Source: Warburgia ugandensis
Lineage: Eukaryota > Streptophyta > Magnoliopsida > Canellales > Canellaceae
DNA: 64,000 nucleotides
Direction of reading: 5' to 3'
NCBI GenBank assembly: GCA_035236585.1
Contig: CP141138.1
Location: 31,011,437-31,075,436, forward strand
Positions 48,191-62,616 of the stretch are shown in pieces. Made by a program: the position numbers and the translations under genes. The first letter of the stretch is position 1. Every line of letters begins with the position of its first letter. The notes under the pieces were generated by a model, which saw nothing but the letters and a program-made list of their open reading frames with translations, was not told where the DNA came from and ran no database searches.

Positions 48191-49199
48191 GGCAGCAGAG
48201 GTCCTTGTATTTAGGAGGGGATTGGTCTTGTCATATGGAACTAACTTGACACAGGAGAAAGGATTTTTATGCACATTAAATTGATATGTTGTGTGCATAG
48301 GTCATTTAAGAATTTGGCACAAGGAGGGAAGTGGGATATTAATATTTACCTATTTAAACACATCCATTATCTCATTATAGTTATTTTCCTTCTTAGCCAT
48401 GTTTAGTCTCTGAGGGAAGGGAGTCTTTGGTATATGAGGTGCATCAAGAAGGGGTTCAGATGAGAGGATGTGGGTTGTACTCTCTTTCCCTTTCTGTGAT
48501 TGGGTAGGCTTTTCTATCTACTCTAGTTACATGGTTTCCCTTGTCTAGCCTCCCTAATTATCTATTTGTGTTCCACTCCTAAGGGTTTTGATGGATTTGG
48601 CTTGATCAGATGACATGGAACTAATCTCATACTATCCCTTAGGATTCGGTACTGGGTAACTATGAAACTTTCATTTTTTACTCTCTTGAAGAACATCAGA
48701 TAGTTGGCCCATTAGATAGTCCAATTTCTCAATAGACTGCAAGTTGGCATGTAAGCTTTGTTTAGTATCATTTTGAAATTATTTTGCATCATTTTGGAAT
48801 TACATAGTCCCTTGCATGAAAATGTTTAGAGATTCCTCCATATATGGTGTCCTTTGTTGTGGTGAAAAATTTTGAGGAGGCTATTGTTGTTGAGGCATAT
48901 TGTTTATAAGAAAAGGTTGTTGAGGGGGATTCCTCAATTGACTAATTGATGGTTATTCTTTTAACCATGAGAACTATAGATGCTTAACCCATCCAGTGTT
49001 GTAGGTCTCAGAATGAGGGTTATTGTTGCTAGGTTGCCTATATACATTAGTAGCATTCGCTTGCTCCAAAAAGAACTCGAGGAAACTATAGCTAGATGGA
49101 CATGATGGAGTAGAGTGAACATACCATAGACTGAGGTTCTAGAAGAGATTTGATTAGCATGAAGGCATCTAACCATTGGGATAGATCATCTATTTCATA

Positions 49200-49960
49200 T
49201 AATCTAACTTTTATTTTGTGGTTGTGAATTTTTTCCATCTAGGTAGAGTAGTCCCATTGTTGGAAATTCTCAGCAAGTGTTTCAAAGAAATTCGAGGCTT
49301 CTATATTGCTTTTAATCATGAAAGCTCCTCCTTTAGTGGTCTTTATCATACGTCAGTTCTTTGGTGTTAGACCTTCATAGAAATATTGGACATGTTGCCA
49401 CTTTTCAAAACCATGGTGGTGACATTTTAGAAGCAAGTCTTTCCAAAATTCCCAATGTTTGTAAAACTGTTCTCCCTCCTTTTGTTGGAAAATTATAATT
49501 TATGGCAAAGGGCGTTGGTTTTGTAGATTGGGAAAAACTTGTTCAGGAATTTCCTAGATAGTTGATCCCATGTGGTGATGGACCTTATAACATAGCTTTT
49601 TCCTTAAGAGAAAATGGGAATAGCCTCTACCTAACAGAGTCATCTAAGAAATTGCAGGACTTAAAAGTACATCATATGTCAAGGAATTCCTTAACAGGGT
49701 AGTATGGGTCCTACTTGTCCAACCCACAGAGATTTGGTAGGAGTTGAATTAATCCTAGTTTTGACTCAAGATGGTCTACATTTGTAGTAGGTAGACCTAT
49801 ACAAGATGTTGAGTTGAATTGGATAGGTGTACAGTAATCTTTCAATAATTCACTTCTACAACTTCATCGACCATTTCTATGGCGAGGATTTCTTAATCCT
49901 CTAGAGTCCTTTGTCTTTACCTAGTAGACCATTCAATCTTTGAATCTAAAGATATTATAT
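49200..49960 (-). pseudogene. Athila gag remnant
   Basis: Minus-strand pieces read SKLGLIQLLPNLCGLDK (family: PGMIQLLPTFHGLESE), FPFSLKEKAML, then FYEGLTPKN and GGAFMIKSNIEASNFFETLA (family: FYNGLTPxTRxxIDASAGGALMxK). Stops break it into short pieces. Sequence from 48.3 to 49.2 kb is the poorly conserved part between gag and protease. Confidence 0.68.
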
Positions 49961-50216
49961 GAGGATTGACAAATCAACGACCATGCATACACCAATGGAG
50001 GGTGTAATAGACTTTTGTTTATATACAACAAAGTAAAGTCATTACATACAATGAAAGAGACCGATTTTTTTTTAAAACTAGTTTAGGGGAGACATAAACT
50101 AGAATATGCAACCTATATGCCAAAACAAGACAATAAACAAGGACACTAAATATTCCTATCCCTAAGCAACAATCTTGAAAAAACATTTTTCTTTTGAACT
50201 TCTTTGAAGGTTTCAA

Positions 50217-51296
50217 GTCCTAAGTAGCTCCTCCTCTATTTCAGGTTAGTCCTACTACTTACCAATTATATCCTAATATAAATCAAACACTTCAAACCCT
50301 CCTCAGTCATCCGTAGGTAATTTGAGTCATAGAATCTTCTAACAAAGCTAGTCATTTAAATATCAGAACAATCAATTTGATAGGGGCCACTAGAGTGGCA
50401 ATAGGCTGCCTCCTTCCAAGAGGGTTCCATGAGCTTGAAAAGATGATAGGGTCTCTTCTATGTGATTTTTAATTAAAATAGGAGAATGGAATGCATCAAC
50501 TGCTATTCAATCTAGGTGACCCAAGGTGTGGTAACTAAATCCACCCTTAATTTTATGGGCGGTGAGTACCCTTACTAACGTTTTAAACAATCCTACACTG
50601 TTTAATCAACATATAAGCACATCAAAGTGATAAATAAGTCCTATATACAAGGAATGTTATAAATATATTGAACCACCTATAAGCTACCTACCAAGGGGTT
50701 CAAGGCCTCTATAGATGAGGCACTATAACCCTAATAGCCAATGTCCTTAGGTTATAGTTGATGTTAAGCTATCCTTGTTAAGTAGTTGCTTTTTAATGCA
50801 AAAATCCTAAAAGATATGCAACAAGTAAACATGAAATGCCTATGTGTTATTAATCTACCATTCATAATGCTAGAAATTGAATAACTATGCAAAACATAAT
50901 TTAAGAATTGGAAATAAATTAGGAAAGCTCACAGTGGGGTCCTAGAACAAGTCTTCTCAAACAAGGGGGTCTATCTACATGCCACCTCCTCTTCTAGGTT
51001 AGGATGGCCCACCCTTGACCTATATTATTATAATCCTTAATTTTAAATGAATGAATCACGAACAAAAATACAACTTCGATCTCACTACAATCCACTTAAA
51101 TAAAAAAATAATAGAAATTATCCTAAGGTCTTCCTCTAAAGCTTTATTCTCATCCAAATTCCTACATAAAAGAAATGGAAAGTATCAAATTCATAGGAAT
51201 AAGGAAAGTATGCAAATGCAACTATATGCAACCCTAATCTACAACTAGTGGTAAAGCATTACAACCTTCATCTTAATTAAACTCTATTGTCAATCT
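50217..51296 (-). other. Athila 5' untranslated and gag-start region
   Basis: Between the primer site and readable gag. No domain seen. AT-rich. Confidence 0.45.
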
Positions 51297-51311
51297 CCAG
51301 CAACGATGCCA
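51297..51311 (-). other. Primer-binding site, tRNA-Asp type
   Basis: Minus strand reads TGGCATCGTTGCTGG, against the usual Athila site TGGCGCCGTTGCCGG (12 of 15). It lies a few bases inside the LTR end at 51318. Confidence 0.75.
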
Positions 51312-51317
51312 AAAACT

Positions 51318-52107
51318 TGATGTGCCTTAATAATTACTACAAGTGCATGGCTCTATTGGAGTATAGAATCAGAAAATATGGGTCAATCCCATGAGAACTC
51401 TATGATTAATGGAGTTAATTAAAACTTAGGTTATGTTACTTTAACCTAGCCAAGCTAAGAAAATTGAAGATTTCTAGCTAAGGCAACTAAAGCAAAAGGG
51501 AAAAGTAAGGAAATAAAGACATAAAGAAAGTAACGAAACATGCAATTGAAGGAAAGAACTTAAACTAGAAACTAAAGCAAAAGCTAAGTGACAGAGAAAT
51601 TGAGGAATTAAATGATAAATAGAGAAACTAACTAAGGAAATAGAGATTAATTAAGAAAGGAAAGTAAAAAAAGAACTTATAATTAATTGACTGATTACAA
51701 GGATTTGTTAAATAAGAAAATTAAAGGAGAGCAAGTAAATGAAATCAATTAAAAATCCTCTTTAAATATCGGCTTGAATTTTGTTGTAAGACCCTCATAT
51801 TGTGTCACTCAACAAGAGCTTATACACTTCTCTTCAACCCATAATACATTAACTTACCACCAAGCTGGTCTCATCTTCTTAACTAGACATAAGGAATGAA
51901 ATGCTATGGTAGCCAGGAGAAGAGGTTCCTAACACCTCCCCTAAAAGATCACTGCCCACTCAAGAAGTACAAAAAATTATGGAATGGAAGTGTAAAACAA
52001 GTTGTTACATCTCCTTGTTAGAAACTCTTAGAAAAGAGGGTACTTTTTAAGGAGAGAAGCAAGGAGGGTATTAGGGGTTAGTTATCCTTAAGTTAGAGGT
52101 AACCATA
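51318..52107 (-). repeat. 5' LTR of the Athila-like element
   Basis: Left border TGATGTGCCTTAATAAT; similar to 45344-46053 along its length. The similarity ends at about 52107 (GTTAGAGGTAA), so the outer border is not fixed. Confidence 0.75.
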
Positions 52108-52460
52108 GAGGAGGCTTCTTATCTTAAGAAGAATCTAGAATAAAAGGAAAATAACATAGTGACAATGGCCCTTGGATTAGGAATCACCAAATTCTAGCCT
52201 TAGGACACGAGGAAGGAGATATTTACTTTATCATGGAAGTGGTCATATTCTTCAACATAAAGCCCTTAGCTAAAATTGGAGTGACCTTATGGAATTATTT
52301 GTTTTCCTCTCAACCATTAATCTAGGATGAGAAAGACTCCTTGCTACCATAGAATGGTCACAAGGTTTCCTTCTTTCTCCATTAATCCAAATACCATAAA
52401 ATGAAAACAAAGGAATTGATAGAGGAATGATGCATGTGTGAGCTAATATGAACTATGAAT

Positions 52461-52463
<3 letters not shown>
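52108..52463. other. Short non-coding stretch before the GA microsatellite
   Basis: No coding similarity; may be the rest of the Athila LTR that its partner lost. Confidence 0.4.

Positions 52464-52553
<90 letters not shown>
52464..52553. repeat. (AG)n microsatellite, left part
   Basis: About 90 bases of AG, running up to the LTR start at 52554. AG resumes at 60495 directly after the element. Confidence 0.95.
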
Positions 52554-52557
<4 letters not shown>

Positions 52558-53129
52558 ATAACCACAAATTTTGTAAATTGATTAAGAAAATCAATTTAGT
52601 TTGAATTTTCAAAAATTGTGGGCTGAAATATTAAGTTATTGGAAATTCTCTTTTTATAGAGATTAAAACATGATTTAAAATTTAGAAATTATGAATATAC
52701 TCGAAAAATCGATTGAAATGACACTAAGTACGTTCAATTTTGAGTTAAAATGAAAAATTCTTAATTTTCTCCATTTTTATAAATAAAAGGGTAAAATGAT
52801 AATTTTATTCATAGCCAAGACCTAAGACATAAAAATTTGGAATGTACTTCGAAAATCGATCAAAACGACACTAAGTACGCTCAATTCCGAGTTCATAGGA
52901 ATAAACCCTATTTTTCTCCATTTTTGTAATTAAAAGGGGAAAGCAGCCTTTTCACAACTATGTGGGGCCAACAAGGTGGGCCAATGGTATGGAAGACCAC
53001 CATCATGAGTCAAACCACTACCAGCTGCTAGTGGAGAAGGAGGTGGTAGTGGGAATCCAATGACAATTCAATAATAAAATGAATTGAAACATGGTAATTA
53101 CATGTAATCATGAAAATTTCAAAAACACC

Positions 53130-53137
53130 TATAAATA
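53130..53137 (+). promoter_or_regulatory. LTR TATA box (giant-LTR element)
   Basis: TATAAATA in a block (AAAACACCTATAAATACCCC) kept in the 3' LTR too. Confidence 0.55.
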
Positions 53138-56100
53138 CCCCATAAAAATTCCCAAATTTTTTCCTAATGTCCCTCACAAGGTACACTACAATTCCTTGAA
53201 ATCTTAGCTCTAGAATCCCCCCATCTCCCTCATTTCCTCCTTCTTTCTCCCCTTATTTTTTTTTCTCTGTATGAGCGTCTGCAGATGCACCCGACACTCC
53301 AGGCTCATTGGAGATGTTGGGTGTGTCAATTGATGCGTCGTCCCCAATGAACCAGGGTTTCCTCCTGGGAAACCCTAACTCAATTTTCCATTCACTTCCA
53401 ACCATTATTTTTAAATCTTCACCATTGGATCTGGTAAGACAGGGCTGATCTACAAAAGCCCTAAGTTTCCATGATGATCCACCTCCTGAATCGCTAAAAA
53501 ACTCAAAACAAAGACAAACACGGTACTGGGTACCATCTTCGATGGAATTTTCAACTTATTTTAGCCAATCTAGTCTCTAAATAGTCATCTTGCACTGTTA
53601 AATGTCTTTAGAATGGGGTGGTATGTGTTTCCCCCTTGCTCCCCCACCTTCTTCGGCAATGGCAATGACAATGGCAATTTTCTTGACTGTATGAATTTTT
53701 CAGCGTTAGGATTTTCTTTCACTAAGAAATCTCATCTTTGGTGAAATTACTTCACTAGACCGGCACAGGTAAGCCACCCACTTCATTCCCCACTCATTTC
53801 GGCATGTCATTCTAGGTTTTTGGCCATCTCTGATCTCCCATAGCCGTTGATTCGTCAAAAACAATGGATCCGTATAGGAGGGTTGAGATCTCATCCTTGG
53901 ACGGCTCATATCCAACTTTTAAACCATTGGATGAGTTTCTGGGACCCAACAAACCCAGAGGATGAAATTTTAGGCGTAGATCTTGTAAGATGAGATAGAT
54001 CAGGAGATGAGTGACCCAACAGTCCAGATTTGGACCATCTCGCCTATCACCAGTCACCCATCGCTGGTGATCGGTAACCCAGGTAACAGGCTCAGGTCAT
54101 TGGTTGTCCTTGCACCTAGTACACCCATATTAGATCTGAGCCGTCCAATATTTGTACTAAAATCTTTTTTCTTCAATTAAGAGCTCAATTTAGCTCCAAT
54201 TTTAGATTTAAAAGTTGCTATAGATTCCTTGTTACTTGTATAAGGTACTGAACTCAGAAAATTTATGTTTTGATGCATGTAAAATTCTGTTAATAAAGAA
54301 AGGTATTACTAATTCCTATGATCAGTGAAGTTTGGAATGATCAAACTTTATAATTCTGATCCACTAATGATCTTTTAATTCTGGAATATAGAATCAATGG
54401 TCAGAAGTGATTGATCTATGTCTAATTAAGAGATATAGCCTTAAAAGAAGAAAAATCATAAAAATGAGCATGGATCTTCATGATTTGGTTAATCAAGCAT
54501 GATTAGACCTTTTAAAATAGTTTATATATTATCTAAATGTATAATTACAATAATTAAATGGTTGGATGTAATTTATTTTTTAGATCTTAAGATCATGACC
54601 CTTAAAAGTAGTAAAATCCATAAAAGTGAATGGTAATCTCCCTGATCAGTCTGATCAAGGATGATTGGATAGTGTGGATGTATTTGGATGATGATATAAA
54701 GTTAAGATCATATGGATTGTTGGGCTTTATGATGATAATTTGGGATAGATTAAGATCTATTCCCTTAAACTGGATAAAATGGCTTAAGATCTTCTTGATT
54801 GGTTGGATCAAGAAGGATCAAATCATTTGATGAGATGATGCATCAATGATCTAGTTATAAAATCACATTAAGAAGATTTATTAGATCTAAAGGAAAATGA
54901 AAGATCAAGATCTAAACCCTAAATGGGATGAAAAATGAATAGAAATCAAGTATAACCATTGGGTCATAATGAACAGTTATGGCATGTTAAATTTTCATTT
55001 GAATTATTGATATTATAAATATCTTTTATTGCTTAGTAGATTTAATTGTTAGATTTACTTATTTGTTTATTTATGCTTTAATGCATATGTTATGTAAATT
55101 ACATTGAAAATGTAATTAAATGAAAAATAGAGTTGAAGGACATTTACATGGAATGAATGACATGGACTTAATGATAGTAAGGGCTATAGTTAGTAGGACA
55201 ATATAAGGATTATCAAATTCTTGGCCCAAACTAGGAGAATAATACATCCCATGAATGATATTTTCAATGTTCATGGATTTAATTAAAATCAATTATAAAG
55301 AGCACATAGGGTTAAAATGCTCATAGGAACCTTATGAAAGGTTGAGCTAAGGTCACTTTAGTGAATGCTGAACATCATGGTTAAGGGGGTTCTCTAATAG
55401 AGCCTCGCTCTTCCCCTACCTTCCGTTGACATTTGTAAGGTCTAAATGCCTCCTTACATGGGGATTCAAGTAACCACTTTGTGTTCAACCATTTCGCTAG
55501 TAAGCCTTAGCCAATTGGAAATAAGAGAAGTTGTTGAGACTTAAGATAAAATAAGCCATCTTCAACCAATAAAACATTAACTGGTTGACTAATCATAATA
55601 ATAAGAGCATAAAAGGTTAGTAATTATCTAATCCTAATAAAACTTGTAAGTTAGATAAGGATGATCAAACAAGATCCATAGGATCTTGAATGATCAAGAA
55701 CAATAAGAATCCTAATGTTGTATTTTATTATGCATCTATGTATGTATGTTGTAGACAAATCTAGATAGAGAATCCAAACCCTTGATCAAATATGATTCAA
55801 GGAAGAGAACCAAGATCATCCTCCTTAGGGATGATTAAACAATTGAACTTAGATCAAAGAAGAACTAGATGAAAGAAGATCTAAGCTCTTGATCTTTATC
55901 AACATGTGTAAATTGTTGATCAAAGGATCTATGAAAGATCAAGATCAAAGAAAGGAATACACAAAGACTTAGAATAGAAAAACTTAGATCTGAAAGATTA
56001 GAAGATCAGTCTAATCGTCAGATCTATTGATCTATACTATCTAATAAAGATAGATCATGATAGGGCGCAAGATTTAGATCCTTTATCTCAAAGGATAAGA

Positions 56101-56534
56101 TTAGACAAAGAATATAGATAGGATAAAAAACATAGGATTATTCAAATTGTATAAATATTGACAGTATGTATGGATTTATAAATTTCATACGTCAATTAGG
56201 ATCATGGAAGATTTGAAGAGATGAATCACTACTTAAAGGTAGGAGGGTTTTATGAACGCATCTACATGAGAAATACATGTTGAATACATGATCTTATGTC
56301 TGGAAATGTTGACAAGCATAATGTAAATACTTGTATTAAATTCATTGAAAACCCTTATGATCCAACCAAAACACATATGAAATGGTTAAGTTAGAATTGA
56401 GAAAAACCTTAAGTGAATAGGGAACTAGAAAGTATTCCAGCCCTAGATAAATAGAAAAATTGTCTAATAAGTATAAAATCTATACATGGGAACCATTCAT
56501 ATAGAATGGTGATCCCTAAATTTATATGAGCATG

Positions 56535-56890
56535 GGTATCATTTATTGTAAATGATGATGACTAAGTTTGAAGTGAAATCCTATCCTCAGTATAAGAATA
56601 CCAAAATACGAGGATGATGATATAAACAGACAAGACATATGATAACTAAAAGAATACTTTATATATAAGCAAGGAGGCTTGTGGTTTTTATTTTAAATAG
56701 GCGTATGCCTGAGGTATCATTTATTGTAAATGATGATGCTTAAGTTTGAAGTGAAATCCTATCCTCAGTATAAGAATACCAAAATACAAGGATGATGATA
56801 TAAACAGACAAGATGTCTGATAACTAAAAGAATACTTTATATATAAGCAAGGAGGCCTGTGGTTTTTATTTTAAACAGGCATATGCCTGA
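56535..56890. repeat. Recent 178-base tandem duplication in the 5' LTR
   Basis: The unit beginning GGTATCATTTATTGTAAATG occurs at 56535 and 56713 with few differences. The solo LTR (near 5380-5560) has only one copy. Confidence 0.92.
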
Positions 56891-57176
56891 GGATGCTATG
56901 CTAGGAGGGTTACAAGGGTTTGGCCACCCGCTCTATGAAATGTGATATATATGATGATACTGTGCCCAAAGAGAGGCAAAATGTCAGGTGGGGCAATTAT
57001 AGGAAGGCCACCACTGTGATGGTTTGTCTCTCCATATAGACATGACATATATGATTTTCAACATTTGGTATCCTTGGAGCATGAAAGTAGTTATCCTAGC
57101 GTGCTGGTATGGATCAAACTGCATCATAGTAGTCCTTTGAGTATTTTACATTATGATGCATGCCATAATGAGATGC

Positions 57177-57321
57177 TGATACTGCTCAAATAAGGGAGTA
57201 TTTTCCTAGTAGAGTCTAGATGTTTTATTAACTCAGTATGGTTGAGTGTGATGATACTGCCCAAATGAGGGAGTATTTTGCAGCAGAGTCTTGATGATTG
57301 ATCAACTCAGTGTGTCTGAGT
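57177..57321. repeat. Pair of about 73-base repeats near the LTR 3' end
   Basis: Each unit holds a CTGCYCAAATRAGGGAGTAT block and an ACTCAGTRTG block. Both units are present in the solo LTR (4981-5130), so they are an old part of the family. The deletion in the 3' LTR (near 59697) has one end in this repeat. Confidence 0.85.
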
Positions 57322-58005
57322 GTGACTATTGATGTTTGAGATATTAATTATTTTTCACAGTTTTGACGATATATATATCTATATGACATATACAGTATGT
57401 ATCTATAAGGATGTACATATATGACAAAGTAAAGAGATTAATCCATGAGAATGTTTATGAACAATGGGATTATGAAGTATTATGATTATACTATCAAATT
57501 ATTATGCTTTTTGGATCCCCTACCAAGTATAGCTTGCTGAGATATTATAAATGTTTAAATGTTTATAATATCTTAGATACAGAGAAGGAGAATTAGTAGC
57601 TCAAGACTTGAGAAGACTTAGAAGAATTATCAATCAGGGTATATCCCTTGAAGACATGTATTTTTATTTGAGAGCATTATATTGTATTGAGAGTTTTTAT
57701 TATATGGTGAGATTTGAAATTTGGATTATGTAATTTGGACAAATATTGTACTAATACCCAGGCTATACTATGAACCACTAGATGGATTCTGAAATTTAAT
57801 AAAAGTATATTCCTTCAATGGAATTTTATCTTGTGAAAAATTCTACTTATATTATATATGAAGTGATGATTTGGGTTTTGAAAAATAAGTTTTAAAGAAA
57901 AGAATTTTTGCTACTTTGTTTTGCGAAATTTTTTTACTACTAAGGGCGCCCTACCTTTGAAAAATATATTACAAAATGTGTTACAAAAACTCGCGTCATC
58001 ATAGT

Positions 58006-58018
58006 TGGTAGTAGAGCC
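58006..58018 (+). other. Primer-binding site, initiator tRNA-Met type
   Basis: TGGTAGTAGAGCC against TGGTATCAGAGCC (11 of 13), four bases after the LTR end. Confidence 0.7.
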
Positions 58019-59547
58019 ATTCATCTAGTCACAGTACAGTACCCTTATGTCCAGTATGAAGATGACAATCCAATTAGAGGATGAGAAATAGTGAGTGAAT
58101 AAGAAATAAGATAGTATTTGATGAGAATGAGTTATGTGATTAACTCATTAGTTGAAAATGAGTATAGGAAGAGTTATGTGATTAACTCATTAGGTGAGAA
58201 GTTAATGGAATTAACTCATGAAGTACTAGTGGAGTATAAGTAGATAGTACTTAGTGAAATAACTAGGAGTACTACTTAGTAAGTAAATGTTATCAATATA
58301 GGGAATAGTAAGTTTAGAAACAAGTAAGGAAAACATTATAATAGAGGAAGATGTAATGTATGATATTAAGGTATAACCTGAAATCTTAAGTAAAGATACT
58401 TGTAGAAATAAAATACATTAATATAACTATTATTAGGTGAAATAATGAAGATTAAGAGAAAGAGATGATAAATTGGAAAAATAGGATGGAAAAGATGAAG
58501 AAGGATAAAATCCAACCCTTATAGGAAAGGTGAAATAGATACTAAGGATAAAACCTTAGAATTATTACAAAATTCAAAATTAATAATAATAAATAATAAA
58601 TATAAATGTAAGAGTTACAATTGCTACATATACATAGTATTATGACAATTAGTTAAAGGATTTAATCATCAAAATAGAGATGATCTTATTTGAGAGGAAT
58701 TTAAGGAGATAGGTATATATTTTCAAAATTAGTGAATGAGAAGAGTTTTAATAAAGATACATAAGCATATAAAATCTAGAGGAATATTGATTCAACTATA
58801 TGATAAAATTGAAATATGAAAATAATTATGAACTATAATTTGCATTGATGATAGAATGGAAAGTGAAGACCTATATATGAATAGGGATATTAATATGATG
58901 AATTTAGAGATATTGATTCTATTTATATGATAGATTTAGTGATATTGAAAGAATTATTGAATATAATGAAGAAAAAATACATTTTGCAGGAATGGTGAAA
59001 TAATCATGAGAAATGAAGACCAACAAACAAATATAGGCAACTAAACTTAAGCATAAATTTTGGACAAATGAGATGATTATGAATGAGGTATGAATCCAGC
59101 TTTTGGAGAAATATGTGGTTGAGAATTTCAAGATATTTTGGAGATTTTCAATCTAACATAAGATTGAATGAGGAAATATCTGTAGTTGTTTCAAGATTTT
59201 CAATCTAAAATAAGATTTAATGAGGAAATATTTATAGTACTTGAGGAAAATGACATCAACTGATCTGAATAAGTGGAAAGAACAAATTTTAAGGATTAGT
59301 AGACAAAGGAGTGATTATAGTAATAAGTTTACATTGGTAATTAACAAGTTTCCTTAGGAGAAGACAAAGGGAAGGAATTAATGAGATTATGCATAAATGA
59401 TATTAAGTACTCTTTACTCCACATGGATGAGTTATTCCCAACCTATTATCATCAATGGGGAGCTAGAAATGAAAAATTATAGTGAGATATTAGAACTAAT
59501 TTTTGAGTTATAAGTTTGATGAGAATGAGAGTTATTGGATAAGTGGT
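58019..59547 (+). other. Internal region of the giant-LTR element, non-coding
   Basis: A-rich on the plus strand, with many short GAGAATGAG and AATTAACTCAT-like words. No frame of useful length and no gag, protease, integrase or RT similarity on either strand. Confidence 0.6.
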
Positions 59548-60624
<1,077 letters not shown>

Positions 60625-62593
60625 GTGATAAAGGGCATGCTAGGCTAGAATTGAGGTGTATGATGCATGCAAAGACACCATGCATACAAATATAGTGCTA
60701 TGTATGCAATCTATGTGAAAGATGAACATATAAACATGCATGCATGTAATTATAAAGCAAGATGGAAAACTTAAAAAGATGAATGAAAAACAACATGAAG
60801 GATGCATGTGATTCTAGATGATGCATGTAAGAGAAAAGAAAAGAAAAAAAACAAGAAAGAAAGGAATTTGAACTTAGGTTGGGACCCTACCTTTATCTCC
60901 AAAGGATTAGACATTGATGCTTGATGGGAACTTGGGTGAGGGTAATCTTCTTCCTCTTTTTTCTCCTAGTTTTGGTTCTTGAACTCTAGGTAAATTTAGA
61001 AGCTAGGTTTTCCTTCTCCTTTACCTCTTATTTATAGAGTTTTAGGAGTGGAATCCCTAGGGATGGATGTCAAGGATCTAGGGGAGGAAGTGTCATTGAA
61101 TGGTTGGGATGATATGATATGAGGGGAAATTAGGGAAAGGGGTGTGTGTGGAATGCAATTAGGAGGTCTATTTAACATGAAATCCAATATTGGGGTGGAG
61201 ATAAGATAGGAAGGTCAGATAAAAAGGGAGATAATGGTGGTTCAGAAAGAAGGTATGATAGAATAGGAAAGAGATTGGCTATGTGAGAAGGAAGAGAGGA
61301 AGATTAAGAGACTCTAGGAGGTAGGTGAGATTTGGTTGAAATAAAAAAGTGGATTGCAGGGGGAGGCATGATTTCCATGGAGTGTAAGTGGAGTTTCTAA
61401 ATTTGTAATGGATTTGGTCCATTGGATGATAAGGAATAGTAGAGATCTTATGAAGTTGATTTTTCAACATGGGTTAAGTGGCTAGGGTTTTAACCTTTTC
61501 AATGCTTCATTCTTGGCCTTTAGATCATCATCATCATCCTCTCTTGAGTGGCTAAGATTTTGTTGGAGTAATCTTATCCGTTTCATACTTCTTTATTCTC
61601 CATTAGTGGATTGGACTGCCCTAGAGTGGATGGCTTAGATTCCATTGAGATTTCCTTATCCACTTGAGGTTTTCCCATGTTTTCCTCTAGGTCACCATAA
61701 AAATCTCCAACCAATAGCATTTCTTCATACTAGGATTTTATTTTTATTTTTTAACTTATTTGTAGGGATATTTCTCCTTGAAATTAGGTAGGCAACTCAC
61801 CATAAAACTCTCCACCAATAGGATCTCATTTTGGTCTTCATTAAAATCCATATTCTTTTTTATCTATCCTTGCTTGAATATGTCTTCATTAGATGCTTAG
61901 GATATGCATCTATAGGGGTAGATCTTGACCTTTAAGTGCTTGAAAAATAAGATGGTTTTTAATCATCGATTTCCCATAAATTGTCTCTCTTCTTGTCTTT
62001 GTTTTCATCTAACAATGCTTTCTATTTCTTCATGTATTCCACTTTGAATTAAGTGGGAATCACCACCTTGACATGGAAATGTCATGCTCCTACTTAGATG
62101 GTCCCTACCTTTACTTGAGTAGGGGAGAGAATGTAAGGAAAAAGTCTTTTGCAGGTCCTAGTCTTCGAACTTGTTTTATTTCAAAAGTTCCAATTGCATA
62201 TGATCTCATTCTATATTATTTGGGCTTCCTTTAGAAGCTTAGCAAGGTGATAATATGTATGTATACTTGCATGGAAAGTTCTGTCACCTTATGATATAAA
62301 CACCCTATTTTGAATGGATAAGACTTGATGTTCTATTTAGGGTTTCTAACTGCTGTGACTTTGATTATGACATCCAATGATCATTCTAAAATCCTTAACT
62401 TCATGATTGGTATGTGTAGTTCAACAATGTAGTTTTTGGATGGTGAAATTGCTCTTTTAGGGGTAAAATTGTTAATTTTGTATTTTTTTTTTGTACCCTT
62501 GACCTACAAAATTATACAATCAACCCTAATTAGTGATATTTAATGATTTCTAGTGCTAAAACCTAGTAACTATAGAGATATGTAAGTAATATA

Positions 62594-62616
62594 CATATAT
62601 ATATATATACATATAT
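62594..62616. repeat. (TA)n microsatellite
   Basis: An imperfect TA run broken by two C bases. Confidence 0.8.

Larger units (their letters stand above)
45344..52107 (-). mobile_element. Athila-like Ty3/gypsy retrotransposon lacking integrase
   Basis: Two direct LTR copies (45344-46053 and 51318-52107) bound a minus-strand set of gag, protease, RT and RNase H. A primer-binding site of tRNA-Asp type sits just inside the 5' LTR (51297-51311), as in Athila. RNase H runs into the 3' LTR with no integrase between. Stops and frameshifts are frequent. Confidence 0.82.
52554..58001 (+). repeat. 5' LTR, giant-LTR family (about 5.4 kb)
   Basis: Starts AGTAATAACC, against TGTAATAAATCC in the solo copy, so the first T has mutated or been overwritten by the AG repeat. 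It ends CTCGCGTCATCA. It is longer than the 5,020-base solo copy partly through a 178-base tandem duplication. Confidence 0.8.
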
